From OFTM291 sp041741375 (GTDB lineage: Bacteria; Gemmatimonadota; Gemmatimonadetes; Gemmatimonadales; GWC2-71-9), in NCBI GenBank assembly GCA_041741375.1, contig JBGSKF010000074.1, positions 1 to 43,501 on the forward strand: a stretch of DNA of 43,501 nucleotides, in the 5' to 3' direction. The position numbers and the translations under genes are program-made. Below, piece by piece: positions 7,621-16,659 of the stretch (the stretch's first letter is position 1; each line of letters starts with the position of its first letter). Below the pieces are notes generated by a model. The model saw nothing but the letters and a program-made list of their open reading frames with translations. It was not told the DNA's origin and ran no database searches.

Positions 7621-8790
7621 TCAGGTCTCGCTCGTGGAGGAGGGAGCATTGCCCGGACCCCGTCCCCGGCGGCTCCGGCGTCGCTTGCGCTTCCGGGACG
7701 GTTGCCCGGCTTGCGGGGCCGTCGGGGAGGGAGCCGCATTTCCGGTGGCCTCCGGAGAGTCGGGCCGGCTTTTCCGGGAGCGGCGGCCCCGGCGTCGCCG
7801 GGTCTCGGTGTCGGACTCGGTCGCGCCGGGCGAAGCCGAAGAGCTTCCCGAGCGGGAAGGGGTCGATGGAGACGGGGGAGGGGGGGGGGGACCGGGCCGC
7901 ATGGTCGCCGGGATCTCGGGGGAGGCGGGGGTGGGGGCGGGGGGAGTCTTCCCCGCCTGTTCCGCCAGGAGATCCACGAGGAGGATGATCCGGGATCCCA
8001 GTTCCTCGTGCTGCAGAAAGATCCGCTCCCGGAAGAGATCAACCGCCACCACGCGCTCGGTGCCGAGGGCGGTTCGGATCGTCTTCCCCTCCTTGGGAAA
8101 TCGTTTCCGCGAGGTCACGTAGAAGGCGTGTTCGTACTTGAGACAGCAGAGGAGACGGCCGCAGCCACCGGAGATCTGGCTGGGATTGAGGGAGAGCCGC
8201 TGGTCCTTGGCGAGGCCGAGACTGACCGGCGACAGGTCCGTGAGCCAGGTGGAGCAGCAGAATTCTCGTCCGCACCGCCCCAGCCCTCCCAGACGGGCCG
8301 TCTCGTCGCGGGCCCCGATCTGCCGGAGATCGATGCGGGTCCGGAGCCGGGTGGCCAGGTCCCGCACCAGAGCCCGGAAGTCCACCCGCGACTCCGCGGT
8401 GAAGAACACGGCGAGCCGGGCGCGGTCCCACTGCCATTCGGCATCCACGATCTTCATCGCGAGCCCGTGCTCTTGCACCCGCCCTCGGATGAGATGGCGC
8501 ACCGTCTCCTCTTCCCGCCGGTTGTCCACCGCGATGGCCGCGTCCCGCGACGTGGCGCGCCGGACGATGCCGCGGGACACCGGGGGAGGCGCCCCGGAGG
8601 CACACCCGGCGCAGGACACGGCACACTTGGCCTCTGCCAAGGTTCCCAGCGCGCTCACGCGCCCCAGATCGAGACCCCGCTCGGCCTCGACGATGACCGG
8701 GTCGTCCACTCCGAAGGCGCCGGGATCACCGGTCCAGCGAAAGTATTCCTTGCGGTTTCCCTTGAATCGAACCTCGACGGGTGCCGTCAT
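7621..8790 (-). CDS. ricT: PSP1/RicT (YaaT) family protein with long basic tail
   Basis: RicT of Bacillus is part of an Fe-S-bearing Y-complex that works with RNase Y in mRNA maturation; the PSP1 C-terminal domain is the family mark. Here the conserved part is residues 1 to about 265. It holds three cysteine groups (CAVSCAGC, CGREFCC, GGCGRLLCC), consistent with Fe-S ligands, and the strongly conserved LKYEH. Residues from about 285 to 389 form a low-complexity tail, first proline/serine-rich and then a repeated Arg/Lys/Ser-rich stretch that could bind RNA; such tails are not in the Bacillus protein. A run of eleven G (7880-7890, C on the coding strand) encodes part of the proline tract. The ATG at 8790 overlaps the accA stop (TGATG), so the longer frame reaching back to 9447 is an artefact. 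Confidence 0.88.
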   Translation of the reverse strand: MTAPVEVRFKGNRKEYFRWTGDPGAFGVDDPVIVEAERGLDLGRVSALGTLAEAKCAVSCAGCASGAPPPVSRGIVRRATSRDAAIAVDNRREEETVRHLIRGRVQEHGLAMKIVDAEWQWDRARLAVFFTAESRVDFRALVRDLATRLRTRIDLRQIGARDETARLGGLGRCGREFCCSTWLTDLSPVSLGLAKDQRLSLNPSQISGGCGRLLCCLKYEHAFYVTSRKRFPKEGKTIRTALGTERVVAVDLFRERIFLQHEELGSRIILLVDLLAEQAGKTPPAPTPASPEIPATMRPGPPPPPPSPSTPSRSGSSSASPGATESDTETRRRRGRRSRKSRPDSPEATGNAAPSPTAPQAGQPSRKRKRRRSRRGRGPGNAPSSTSET

Positions 8791-9749
8791 CACCCCTCGG
8801 CGAAGGAGCCCATCGCCGCGTACTTGTCGGCGCGGCGGCGCACCAGGCGATCGGGCCGGATGCGCCGGAGTTCGTGGAGGTGACGGAGGAGGACGGCCCG
8901 CAGGGCCTCGCCGGCGCCCTCGGAGTCCTGGTGGGCGCCGCCCAGGGGCTCCGGGATGATCTCGTCGATCAGTCCGTGGCCGGCCAGGTCCGGGGCGGTC
9001 AGTTTCAGCGCCTCCGCCGCCCGTTCCCGCTGGGACGCGTCCTTCCAGAGGATGGCGGCGCATCCTTCGGGTGAGATCACGGAATACACGGAATTCTCGA
9101 ACATCAGGACGCGGTCGGCCACGCCCAGGGCGAGGGCGCCGCCGGATCCCCCTTCGCCCACGACGACCGCGATGATCGGAGTGGCCAGCGCCGCCATTTC
9201 GAGAATGTTGGTGGCCAGCGCCTCCGACTGCCCTCGCTCCTCCGCTCCCAGTCCGGGATAGGCGCCGGGGGTGTCGATCAGCGTGATCACCGGGGCCGAG
9301 AACCGCTCGGCCAGGCGCATCAGCCGCAACGCCTTGCGATATCCCTCCGGGTGCGGCATGCCGAAGTTGCGCCGGATGTTCTCCTTGGTGTCCCGCCCCT
9401 TCTGGTGCCCGATCACCATCACGGAGATCCCGCCGAGACGGGCCCACCCCCCGACGATCGCGGGGTCATCCCGAAACAGCCGGTCGCCGTGGAGCTCGAT
9501 GAAGTCCGTGAAGATCGAGGAGAGATAGTCGAGGGTGTAGGGACGCCGGGGGTGCCGGGCCACCAGGACGCGCTGCATCGGTGTCAGCGAGGTGTAGATC
9601 TTCTCCCGCTGCCGGGTGAGCCGCTCCTGCAGGCGAGTGATCTCGGGGGACGTGTCCCCGTCACCCTCGTCCTGGTGCTGCAGCTTGTCGATCTGCTGCT
9701 CCAGTTCCTGGAGGGGCTTCTCGAAGTCCAGTGTGTAGATCGTCGCCAT
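8790..9749 (-). CDS. accA: Acetyl-CoA carboxylase carboxyltransferase subunit alpha
   Basis: AccA pairs with AccD to move the carboxyl group from biotin carrier protein to acetyl-CoA, the first committed step of fatty acid synthesis. The 319-residue product has the helical N-terminus (FEKPLQELEQQIDKL), then the crotonase-like carboxyltransferase core. Recognisable blocks are FTDFIELHGDRLFRDDPAI, MVIGHQKGRDTKEN, FGMPHPEGYRKALRLM, IDTPGAYPGLGAEERGQSEA and GEGGSGGALALGVAD. Length and motifs are typical. The accD partner is not in this window. It lies three bases after dnaE and overlaps ricT by one base; dnaE next to accA is also the order in enterobacteria. Confidence 0.97.
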   Translation of the reverse strand: MATIYTLDFEKPLQELEQQIDKLQHQDEGDGDTSPEITRLQERLTRQREKIYTSLTPMQRVLVARHPRRPYTLDYLSSIFTDFIELHGDRLFRDDPAIVGGWARLGGISVMVIGHQKGRDTKENIRRNFGMPHPEGYRKALRLMRLAERFSAPVITLIDTPGAYPGLGAEERGQSEALATNILEMAALATPIIAVVVGEGGSGGALALGVADRVLMFENSVYSVISPEGCAAILWKDASQRERAAEALKLTAPDLAGHGLIDEIIPEPLGGAHQDSEGAGEALRAVLLRHLHELRRIRPDRLVRRRADKYAAMGSFAEG

Positions 9750-9752
9750 GGA

Positions 9753-12700
9753 TCATCCCGCCTTGACGAAGGAGACCGCATCGGGGCCGAGCACGTCGCG
9801 CAGCGCGACGATCAGATCGTCGTCGGGGGCGACGCGCAGTCGCCGGGACCGGAGGCGCACCGCGTCACCCTCCGGACCGGACCATTCAATATAGACGGGC
9901 GCTGGGCCGGGGTGAGCGGCACACAGCGCTGTGACCCGTTTCACCGCCTCCGGAGAGGGCGAGGCCGGGACCCGCCACCGCAGGGCGAGCGCCAGAGCCC
10001 CCGCGGCGCGCAGATCCGTGAGCGGCCGCGCCTGCTCCACCACGAAGGGAGCCTGATCCTCGCCCCGATCCCGGGTACTGAACCCTCCGGTCAGCAGCAC
10101 GGCGAGGTCGGGGACGATGATGCCGTTCAGGCGCGCCCAGGCGTCGGGAAAGACGATGGCCTCCGCGGTTCCGTGGAAATCCTCCAGCGTGACGCGGGCG
10201 TATTCCTTCCCGGTCTTCTTGCTGATTTGGCGCTTGACGAGGGTGATGACCGCGGCCACGGTGACCTGGTGTTCGCTCCATTCGCCGAGCGTGGCCGTGG
10301 TGCGGGTTCCGAACAACTCCACCTCGTGCCGAAACACTTCGAGGGGATGTCCGGAGATGAAGAACCCGATCAGCTCCTTCTCGCGCCGCAGCCGGTCGGC
10401 CTCGGTCCAGGGTGGCACCGCCGGGAGCGCCCGGCTGCGCGGCGGGGTCGCGGCGGCGGGTCCCTCTCCGAACAGGGATCCCTGTCCCGCCTCGCGTTCC
10501 TGCTGGAGCAGTTGCGCCTCCCCCAGCGCATCGTCCAGCGCGGCCACCAGGGAGGATCGTTCCCCGAACGTGTCACAGGCCCCCGCGCCGACCAGGGATT
10601 CGAGGACTCGCTTGTTGCAGAGTCGCAGGTCGATCCGGCTCGCGAAATCCCAGAGATCCGCGAAGGGGGCACCGCGCCGCGCCGCGAGGATCGATTCGAT
10701 CGCGCCCCGGCCCACGTTGCGGATGGCCCCGAGCCCGAAGCGGATCCGGTGTTCGCCCACCACGGTGAACTTGAATCCCGACTCCATCACATCGGGCGGG
10801 AGCACCTCGATGCCGAGGTCCCGGGCTTCGTTGATGTACTGCACCACCTTGTCGGTGTTGCCGATTTCGGACGAGAGCAACGCCGCCATGAATTCGGCCG
10901 GATGATGCGCCTTGAGCCACGCCGTCTGGTAGCTGAGGAGCGAGTAGGCCACCGAGTGCGATTTGTTGAACCCGTAGCGTCCGAAGGTCTCGATCTGGGC
11001 GCCCAGTTCCTCGGCCAGGCGCCGGGGGTGGCCCTGGGCCATGGCCCGTTCGACGAACCGGGCGATCTCGCCCCGGATCAGGTCCACATCCTTCTTCCCC
11101 ACCGCCTTCCGCAGCACGTCGGCCTCGGCGAGCGAGAAGCCGGCCAGCACGTTGGCGATCCGCATCACCTGTTCCTGGTAGGTGATGACTCCCCAGGTCG
11201 GCTCCAGGATCTCGCGGAGGGACGGGTGAGGGTAGGTCACGGCCTCCTGCCCCAGCTTCCGCCGGATGAAGACCAAATGCATTCCGGCATCGAGCGGCCC
11301 GGGGCGCAACAGGGCGTTGGAGGCCACCAGGTCGTCGAACCGGTCGCACTTCATGGCCCGCAGGGTTTCCGTGGCGAGAGCGGATTCGAACTGAAAGATC
11401 CCGGCGGTCCGGCCGGTGCGGAGGAGCGCATAGACGGAGGGGTCGTCCAGCGGCATGGCATCGAGATCCGGGGCACTCCCGTGTCGGTCGCGGATCATCG
11501 TCAGGGCATCGTGGATGACGGTCAGGGTCTTCAGGCCGAGGATGTCCATCTTGAGCATCCCGACCTTCTCGAGCGCCACCATGTCGTACTGGGTGATGAT
11601 CGAGTCCTGCCCGTCCCCCTGCTGTCCCGACCCCTTGGTCGGGGCGGTGCAGACCGGCACGTACTCCTGGAGCGGTCCGGGGGCGATGACGACACCCGCG
11701 GCGTGCACCGAGGCATGCCGCGACATCCCCTCGATCCGGGCCCCGAAGTCCACCAGCTTCCGGTACACCGGGGCCGAGTCCACCAGCGCCCGCAACTCAT
11801 CGATCTTCTCGACCGCCTGCGGGATCGTCATGCTGAAGGCGGGACCGGAGGGAATGAGCTTGGTGATCCGATCCGCCTCGCCCGGCGGGATTTCGAGGAC
11901 CCGGGCCACGTCCTTGATGGCGGCACGGGCCTTCATGGTCCCGAAGGTGATGATCTGTCCGACGCTGTCCCGTCCGTACCGCTCGCGCACGTACTCGATG
12001 ACTTCTCCCCGGCGCTCATAGCAGAAGTCGACATCGATGTCGGGCATCGACACTCGCTCAGGGTTCAGGAATCGCTCGAAGAGGAGGTCGAACCGGAGCG
12101 GGTCGACGTTGGTGATCCCCAGTCCGTAGGCCACGATGCTTCCAGCGGCCGATCCACGCCCCGGGCCGACCGGGATGCCCCGGGCCCGGGCGGCGGAGAT
12201 GAAATCGTGGACAATGAGGAAGTAGCCGGCGTACCCCGCGGTGTTGATCACTCCCAGCTCGTAGGCGAGCCGCTCCTCGACCTCGGCGGGGAGAGGCGAT
12301 CCGTACCGGGACATCACCCCGGAGCGGGCCAGATCCGCGAGGAACTCCTCGTCACTCGCGAAGCCCTCGGGCCGGGGAAAGGTCGGCACGAAGTAGCGCT
12401 TTTCGAAATCGAACTCGCAGAGGTTCGCCACATGTTGGGTGGCGTCGAGAGCGGTGCCCTGATCGGGGAAGAGCGCCCGCATTTCCGCTTCGCTCTTGAC
12501 GTACGTCTCGGTGCCGGTGAACCGGAAGCGCTTGGGGTCCGACAGCAGGCATCCGGTGCCGATGGCGAGGAGCACATCGTGCGCATCGGCATCCTCCCGG
12601 CGGAGGTAATGCGCGTCGTTGGTCGCCACCACGCCGATGCCGAGCTCCCGGCCCAACCTCAGCATCCCCTCGGCCACCTTCTTCTCCTCCGGAATGCCGT

Positions 12701-13235
12701 GGTCCTGGATCTCGAGCCAGAATCCCTCGGGGCCGAAGGTCCGGGCAAACCAGGCGGCGGAGGCCTTCGCCTCGTCATAGCGGTCGGCGCGGAGGGCGAG
12801 GGCGATCTCCCCCGACAGGCAGGCGGCGAGGCAGATGACGCCGTCCGCGTGGGCGGCCAGCACCTCCTTGTCGATGCGCGGGCGGCGGTAGAAGCCCTCC
12901 GTGTAGCCAATCGACGTGAGGCGGATCAGATTCCGGTATCCGGCCCGGTTGCGGGCCAGCAGCACGAGATGACTGTAGGGGCTGTGGGCCCAGGCGGGCT
13001 TGTCCTGGCCCGACCGGTGGCCAAAGGCGAGATAGGCCTCGAAGCCCAGGATCGGGCGGATGCCCCCGGCCCGGGCCGCCTCATGGAAGGCCCACGCGGC
13101 GTGCATGTTGCCGTGATCGGTGACCGCCAGGCTGTCCTGCCCCAGTTCCCGCACCCGGGCGATGAGATCCGGGAGCCTGTTCGCGCCGTCGAGGAGGGAG
13201 AATTCGCTGTGGGTATGAAGGTGGGCGAATGCCAT
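9753..13235 (-). CDS. dnaE: DNA polymerase III alpha subunit
   Basis: This is the replicative polymerase catalytic subunit, 1160 residues, close to the usual DnaE length. The N-terminal PHP domain begins AHLHTHSEFSLLDG (His6-x-His8) and keeps TDHGNM and ATNDAHYL. Several metal-ligand positions therefore look intact, and the PHP site may be an active exonuclease or structural metal site, as in Thermus. The polymerase palm carries PDIDVDF with Asp399 and Asp401 as catalytic aspartates; the third lies in the GIFQFES...FDDLVASNALLRPGPLDAGM region. The beta-clamp and OB regions follow (VTVAAVITLVKRQISKKTGK is OB-like). It starts two bases after the hisIE stop and ends three before accA, so it is in an operon. 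Confidence 0.97.
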   Translation of the reverse strand: MAFAHLHTHSEFSLLDGANRLPDLIARVRELGQDSLAVTDHGNMHAAWAFHEAARAGGIRPILGFEAYLAFGHRSGQDKPAWAHSPYSHLVLLARNRAGYRNLIRLTSIGYTEGFYRRPRIDKEVLAAHADGVICLAACLSGEIALALRADRYDEAKASAAWFARTFGPEGFWLEIQDHGIPEEKKVAEGMLRLGRELGIGVVATNDAHYLRREDADAHDVLLAIGTGCLLSDPKRFRFTGTETYVKSEAEMRALFPDQGTALDATQHVANLCEFDFEKRYFVPTFPRPEGFASDEEFLADLARSGVMSRYGSPLPAEVEERLAYELGVINTAGYAGYFLIVHDFISAARARGIPVGPGRGSAAGSIVAYGLGITNVDPLRFDLLFERFLNPERVSMPDIDVDFCYERRGEVIEYVRERYGRDSVGQIITFGTMKARAAIKDVARVLEIPPGEADRITKLIPSGPAFSMTIPQAVEKIDELRALVDSAPVYRKLVDFGARIEGMSRHASVHAAGVVIAPGPLQEYVPVCTAPTKGSGQQGDGQDSIITQYDMVALEKVGMLKMDILGLKTLTVIHDALTMIRDRHGSAPDLDAMPLDDPSVYALLRTGRTAGIFQFESALATETLRAMKCDRFDDLVASNALLRPGPLDAGMHLVFIRRKLGQEAVTYPHPSLREILEPTWGVITYQEQVMRIANVLAGFSLAEADVLRKAVGKKDVDLIRGEIARFVERAMAQGHPRRLAEELGAQIETFGRYGFNKSHSVAYSLLSYQTAWLKAHHPAEFMAALLSSEIGNTDKVVQYINEARDLGIEVLPPDVMESGFKFTVVGEHRIRFGLGAIRNVGRGAIESILAARRGAPFADLWDFASRIDLRLCNKRVLESLVGAGACDTFGERSSLVAALDDALGEAQLLQQEREAGQGSLFGEGPAAATPPRSRALPAVPPWTEADRLRREKELIGFFISGHPLEVFRHEVELFGTRTTATLGEWSEHQVTVAAVITLVKRQISKKTGKEYARVTLEDFHGTAEAIVFPDAWARLNGIIVPDLAVLLTGGFSTRDRGEDQAPFVVEQARPLTDLRAAGALALALRWRVPASPSPEAVKRVTALCAAHPGPAPVYIEWSGPEGDAVRLRSRRLRVAPDDDLIVALRDVLGPDAVSFVKAG

Positions 13236-13237
13236 GA

Positions 13238-13879
13238 CTATGTCATGCGGCTGTCCAGGGCCGCGTAGACCCGGGAGAGGGGCACATCCCTCGTCTGGAG
13301 GAGGACGAGCAGATGGTACAGGAGGTCCGCGGCTTCACTCTCCAGCCGCTCGGACGACTCGGTCAGGGCGGCCACCATCACTTCCACCGCCTCCTCCCCG
13401 GTCTTGCGCGCCGCGAGGGGAGGGCCGCCCTTCAGCAGGGTCGCGGTCCACGATCCCTCCGGGGCGGTCCGCGCCCGATCGGCGATCGTGTGGGAGAGGT
13501 GGTCCAGGGTATGACCCGCGGGAGGAGTGGTGCAGGCAGCGGCTTCCCCGTTCGTCACCACCGTCATGAAGCAGCTCACCGCACCGGTGTGGCAGGAAGG
13601 CCCTTCGGGATGGACCCGGTAGAGGACACTGTCGCCGTCACAGTCGACGCGCATCTCCACGAGGCGCTGAACATTCCCACTGGTGGAACCCTTGTGCCAC
13701 AGGGTCTGGCGGGACCGGCTGAAATAGTGGGCCTGCCCGGTGCGGAGCGTCGATTCCAGGGCTTCGGCGTTGGCCCATGCGAGCATCAGCACGCCGCCGG
13801 TGCGGGCGTCCTGGGCCACGACGGGCACGAGGCCCGCCGTGTCGAAACGCACCTGGTCTCGCCACGGGGAGGGGGTCAT
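13238..13879 (-). CDS. hisI: Bifunctional phosphoribosyl-AMP cyclohydrolase / phosphoribosyl-ATP pyrophosphatase
   Basis: The protein fuses the third and second steps of histidine biosynthesis. Residues 1 to about 115 are the HisI cyclohydrolase, with HKGSTSGN, the metal-binding EMRVDCDGDS and the later cysteine pair in PSCHTGAVSCF. Residues about 122-213 are the HisE pyrophosphatase helices, with KTGEEAVEVMVAAL and SEAADLLYHLLVLL. The fused length (213) is normal. No other his gene is in the window, so it is separated from the rest of its pathway and heads an operon with dnaE, accA, ricT and metG. The ATG at 13879 has no ribosome-binding sequence before it, and a promoter candidate lies immediately upstream, suggesting a leaderless message. 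Confidence 0.96.
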   Translation of the reverse strand: MTPSPWRDQVRFDTAGLVPVVAQDARTGGVLMLAWANAEALESTLRTGQAHYFSRSRQTLWHKGSTSGNVQRLVEMRVDCDGDSVLYRVHPEGPSCHTGAVSCFMTVVTNGEAAACTTPPAGHTLDHLSHTIADRARTAPEGSWTATLLKGGPPLAARKTGEEAVEVMVAALTESSERLESEAADLLYHLLVLLQTRDVPLSRVYAALDSRMT

Positions 13880-13886
13880 GGGCTGG

Positions 13887-13916
13887 AAGGTATCCGGTTG
13901 GAGGGCGGTTTGTCAA
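13887..13916 (-). promoter_or_regulatory. Candidate promoter for the hisIE-dnaE operon (leaderless)
   Basis: Reverse-strand TTGACA (13916-13911) is followed at 18 bases by TACCTT (13892-13887), or at 16 bases by GATACC. Transcription would begin around 13880-13882, one to three bases before the ATG at 13879, and there is no Shine-Dalgarno sequence. The -35 is perfect and the -10 weak. Confidence 0.4.
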
Positions 13917-14059
13917 AGTTGTTGTGAATACAGAAGTTAGGGGCGTTTGGCTTCAGCGAGTGGCCGACGGGGTGGATCCGTTCCTTTGGGGGATGACGAT
14001 CGGTGATTGATACCCTTACCTTTCAACCGTGGTTTGACGGCCATTTCCGGAGACGACGC

Positions 14060-15760
14060 ATGGACATCAGATTGACCGCAGCGGGGCTCGCCTCTTTCGC
14101 CATTCTGGCGAGTGCCTGCGGTGGGGGAGGGGGAACCGACCCGACGCCGCCTACTCCTCCCCCGCCACCGGCCACATCCGTCGGGTGCGCAGGGATCGCT
14201 CCCCTCGTCCTGGCCCCCGGGGGGCACCAGGTGGTGGACCCGGCCGCGACCAACGGCTGTGTCGTCCTTCCGGCACCCACCGGCCCGCAGGCGGAGTATC
14301 TGGTGGTGCCAGTGTCGGGCAACGGGCAGGTGACGACGTCGGGCGTTGTGGGCCCTTTCGCGTTGCAGGTGGGAGGCCCCGCCGCGTCGGCTCCCTCTCC
14401 CTCCATTTCGGCTCTGCGCCAATCCCGTCCGAGTCTTCCGGAGGCGTTCGACGGCATGCTCCGGGCCCGGGAGGAGGAACTGCGGGGCCGACACCCCGGC
14501 CAGTTGGAGAGCAGGGCGCTGGCGGCGGCGCCGGTCGTGGGGGAGCAGCGCACCTTCAACGTCTGTGGCAACCTCGCGTGCTCCTCCTTCGTTCCGGTGG
14601 AGGCCACGGCCCGGGTGGTCGGAACCCGGGCGGCCATTTTTGTCGACAACACGGTGCCCGGTCCCGATACCCTCCAACAGGCGGATCTCGACGATCTCAG
14701 CCGGACCTTCGACAACTTCCACTTCGACATCAGCACCGACGCCTTCGGCCTGCCGAGTGACATCGACGGCAACGGCGTGATCATGATCCTGTTGACCAAC
14801 CAGGTCAATGATCTCACGCCAGATTGCACCAACGGGAGAATTCTCGGGTTTTTCTTCGGGGGTGATCTGATCCCCACCGCGCAGGGCTCGAACGTGGGGG
14901 AGATATTCTACGCGCTGGTGCCCGCCCCGGAAACATCCGGGTGCAACGCCATCTCCCGGAAGGGAGCCACCGATGCGGTCAAGCGGACGCTGATTCACGA
15001 ATATCAGCACATGATCAGCTGGAATCAGCATGTGATCCTCCGCAATGGACCCTCGGAGCGCACCTGGCTCAACGAGGGGCTCTCCCACGCGGCGGAAGAG
15101 CTGGCGGGTCGGCTGATTCCGGACGCGGAGTGCGTCGGATTCACGAGCTGCCGGAGCCTGTACACCTCGGGAGACCTGTTCAATGCCTTCGACTATCTCA
15201 GCAACACGGAGGTCACCTTCATGGTGTCCCCGGGGAGTTCGAACGGCACCCTGGAGGAACGGGGAGCGCAATGGCTCTTTGTCCGGTGGTTGGCGGACCA
15301 GTTTGCCACCGACCCGGCCTTCCTCGGGAGCAATGTGACCCGGGCTCTCCTGCAGACCGCCCAGGTGGGGTCGGCGAATGTGGAGGCGGTGACCGGGCAG
15401 CCGTTCCCGGCTTTGGTGGCGGAGTGGCTCCTGGCCACCTTCCTTGATGACCTCCCCAACTTCACGCCCTCCTCGCCCCGGATCACCTATCGCTCCTGGG
15501 GGTTCCGGAGCGTTTTCGCGGCCAACGCCCCGCCGAACGGGACCGCGTTCGACAGGCCGTTCCCGACCGTTCCGGACGTGGTGATCGCCCCGGGACCCTT
15601 CACCAAGATCGGCAATCTGCGCGGCGGCTCGGGCCGCCATTTCCGGATCCTGGTTCCGGCCGGCAGCGGGGGGGCGGAGGTGCAGGTCTTTCGGAACACG
15701 GCGGGAGTCACGCTGGATCCCGCGCTTTTCCCCCGCATTGGCGTGGCGCGCGTGCAGTGA
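14060..15760 (+). CDS. Secreted zinc metalloprotease lipoprotein, M30 (hyicolysin)-like
   Basis: The 566-residue product starts with a lipoprotein signal (MDIRLTAAGLASFAILASAC, lipobox ASAC) followed by a glycine run and a Thr/Pro spacer, a usual tether. The catalytic centre is His313-Glu314-x-x-His317 (HEYQHM). A second conserved block, WLNEGLSHAAEE, puts Glu339 in the place of the third zinc ligand. The spacing and HE(Y)QHMI context resemble peptidase family M30, and a calcium-loop-like DIDGNGVIMILL precedes it; the family name is inference. The lipid anchor would place it on the outer or inner membrane, facing out. The ATG at 14060 was chosen over 14003 because the signal peptide starts there. 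The stop overlaps the next gene (GTGA), so the two are co-translated. Confidence 0.78.
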   Translation: MDIRLTAAGLASFAILASACGGGGGTDPTPPTPPPPPATSVGCAGIAPLVLAPGGHQVVDPAATNGCVVLPAPTGPQAEYLVVPVSGNGQVTTSGVVGPFALQVGGPAASAPSPSISALRQSRPSLPEAFDGMLRAREEELRGRHPGQLESRALAAAPVVGEQRTFNVCGNLACSSFVPVEATARVVGTRAAIFVDNTVPGPDTLQQADLDDLSRTFDNFHFDISTDAFGLPSDIDGNGVIMILLTNQVNDLTPDCTNGRILGFFFGGDLIPTAQGSNVGEIFYALVPAPETSGCNAISRKGATDAVKRTLIHEYQHMISWNQHVILRNGPSERTWLNEGLSHAAEELAGRLIPDAECVGFTSCRSLYTSGDLFNAFDYLSNTEVTFMVSPGSSNGTLEERGAQWLFVRWLADQFATDPAFLGSNVTRALLQTAQVGSANVEAVTGQPFPALVAEWLLATFLDDLPNFTPSSPRITYRSWGFRSVFAANAPPNGTAFDRPFPTVPDVVIAPGPFTKIGNLRGGSGRHFRILVPAGSGGAEVQVFRNTAGVTLDPALFPRIGVARVQ

Positions 15761-16659
15761 TCACCCGGCGGAGCCTCGCGGGAATTCTCCTGGTGGTGGC
15801 CGGCAGCCACCCCGCGATGGCCCAGGGAACGCCCGGGACGGCGGGGTTCCCCCCGGTTCCGGTCGTCTCCACCTTCCCGGCGTCGGTCCGGATCGCGGGC
15901 CTGAGCGGGGCGAGCGTGTCCCTCATCGGATTTGCCAGCTCGGTGTTCACCAACCCCTCGGGCCTCGCGCCGGTTCGGAGCCTGAGTCTGGAGAGCGCCG
16001 CGACCCGCCGGGGGGACAAGTCCGCCTACGTGATGGGGGCTGCCGCGGTCCGCGTGGGGGACTTCAATCTCGGGGCGGGGTATCAGTACCTGGAGTTTGC
16101 GCGTGACGAGCCCGTGTCCAGCAACCTGAGCTGGGCCGGGGCCGTGGTGTACCGCATCGCCGGTATCGCCGTCGGGGGAAGCGGGCGTTACGTGTCTGTG
16201 CGGGAACGAGGGGGGCCGGTCACGCGCTCCCTGACCGGGGATCTCGGATTGACCCTGGCCTTCTTCGACATCGCCGCGCTGGCGTTTGCCGTGCGCAACG
16301 TGGCGACCACGGCGTTGACCGGTCCCTCACTCGACCTTCCCACGGCCTATCATCTGGGGTTCACCATGAACCTCCTCGATACCTATTCCCACGGGCGTCT
16401 TCTCGCCACCGTGGAAACGGTCTGGACGGATGGGGAGAACCGGCGCACCATCGTCGGGTTGGAAACGGGAGTGGTGGTGGGCGGAATTGGCCTGGTGGCG
16501 CGTGCCGGAACCGGGGCGCGGCCCGGCGGCAGCATGCTGTCGTCCTCCACTGTCGGCGGGGGCCTCGTGCTGGGACGGGCCGCGATTGATTACGCCTGGC
16601 AGCGCCGAAGCGCTCTGGGGGAACGGCTTCACCTTCTGGGCGTGCGCTGGACTCCATGA
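15757..16659 (+). CDS. Outer-membrane beta-barrel protein, PorV/UPF0164-like
   Basis: A signal peptide (SLAGILLVVAGSHPAMAQ, cleavage after AMA) precedes about 275 residues of alternating strands. The opening resembles the PorV/PorQ and FadL-like group: ...IAGLSGASVSLIGFASSVFTNPSGLA, with the asparagine-proline turn typical of this group. The last strand ends HLLGVRWTP instead of the canonical terminal phenylalanine. Related proteins act as outer-membrane channels or as shuttles of secreted proteins. No type IX secretion C-terminal domain is visible on its neighbours, so a secretion role is not supported here. The GTG start overlaps the protease stop and the TGA overlaps the next ATG, so three envelope genes are coupled. 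Confidence 0.65.
   Translation: MITRRSLAGILLVVAGSHPAMAQGTPGTAGFPPVPVVSTFPASVRIAGLSGASVSLIGFASSVFTNPSGLAPVRSLSLESAATRRGDKSAYVMGAAAVRVGDFNLGAGYQYLEFARDEPVSSNLSWAGAVVYRIAGIAVGGSGRYVSVRERGGPVTRSLTGDLGLTLAFFDIAALAFAVRNVATTALTGPSLDLPTAYHLGFTMNLLDTYSHGRLLATVETVWTDGENRRTIVGLETGVVVGGIGLVARAGTGARPGGSMLSSSTVGGGLVLGRAAIDYAWQRRSALGERLHLLGVRWTP

Noticed and set aside
6184..8883. Long + strand open frame (899 codons) opposite metG and ricT
   Set aside because: Shadow frame of two recognised genes; no signal, domain or ribosome site.
9351..13268. Very long + strand open frame (1305 codons) opposite accA and dnaE
   Set aside because: It is antisense to two unmistakable genes and has a His/Arg/Gly/Pro-rich composition typical of the complement of GC-rich coding DNA, with no domain.
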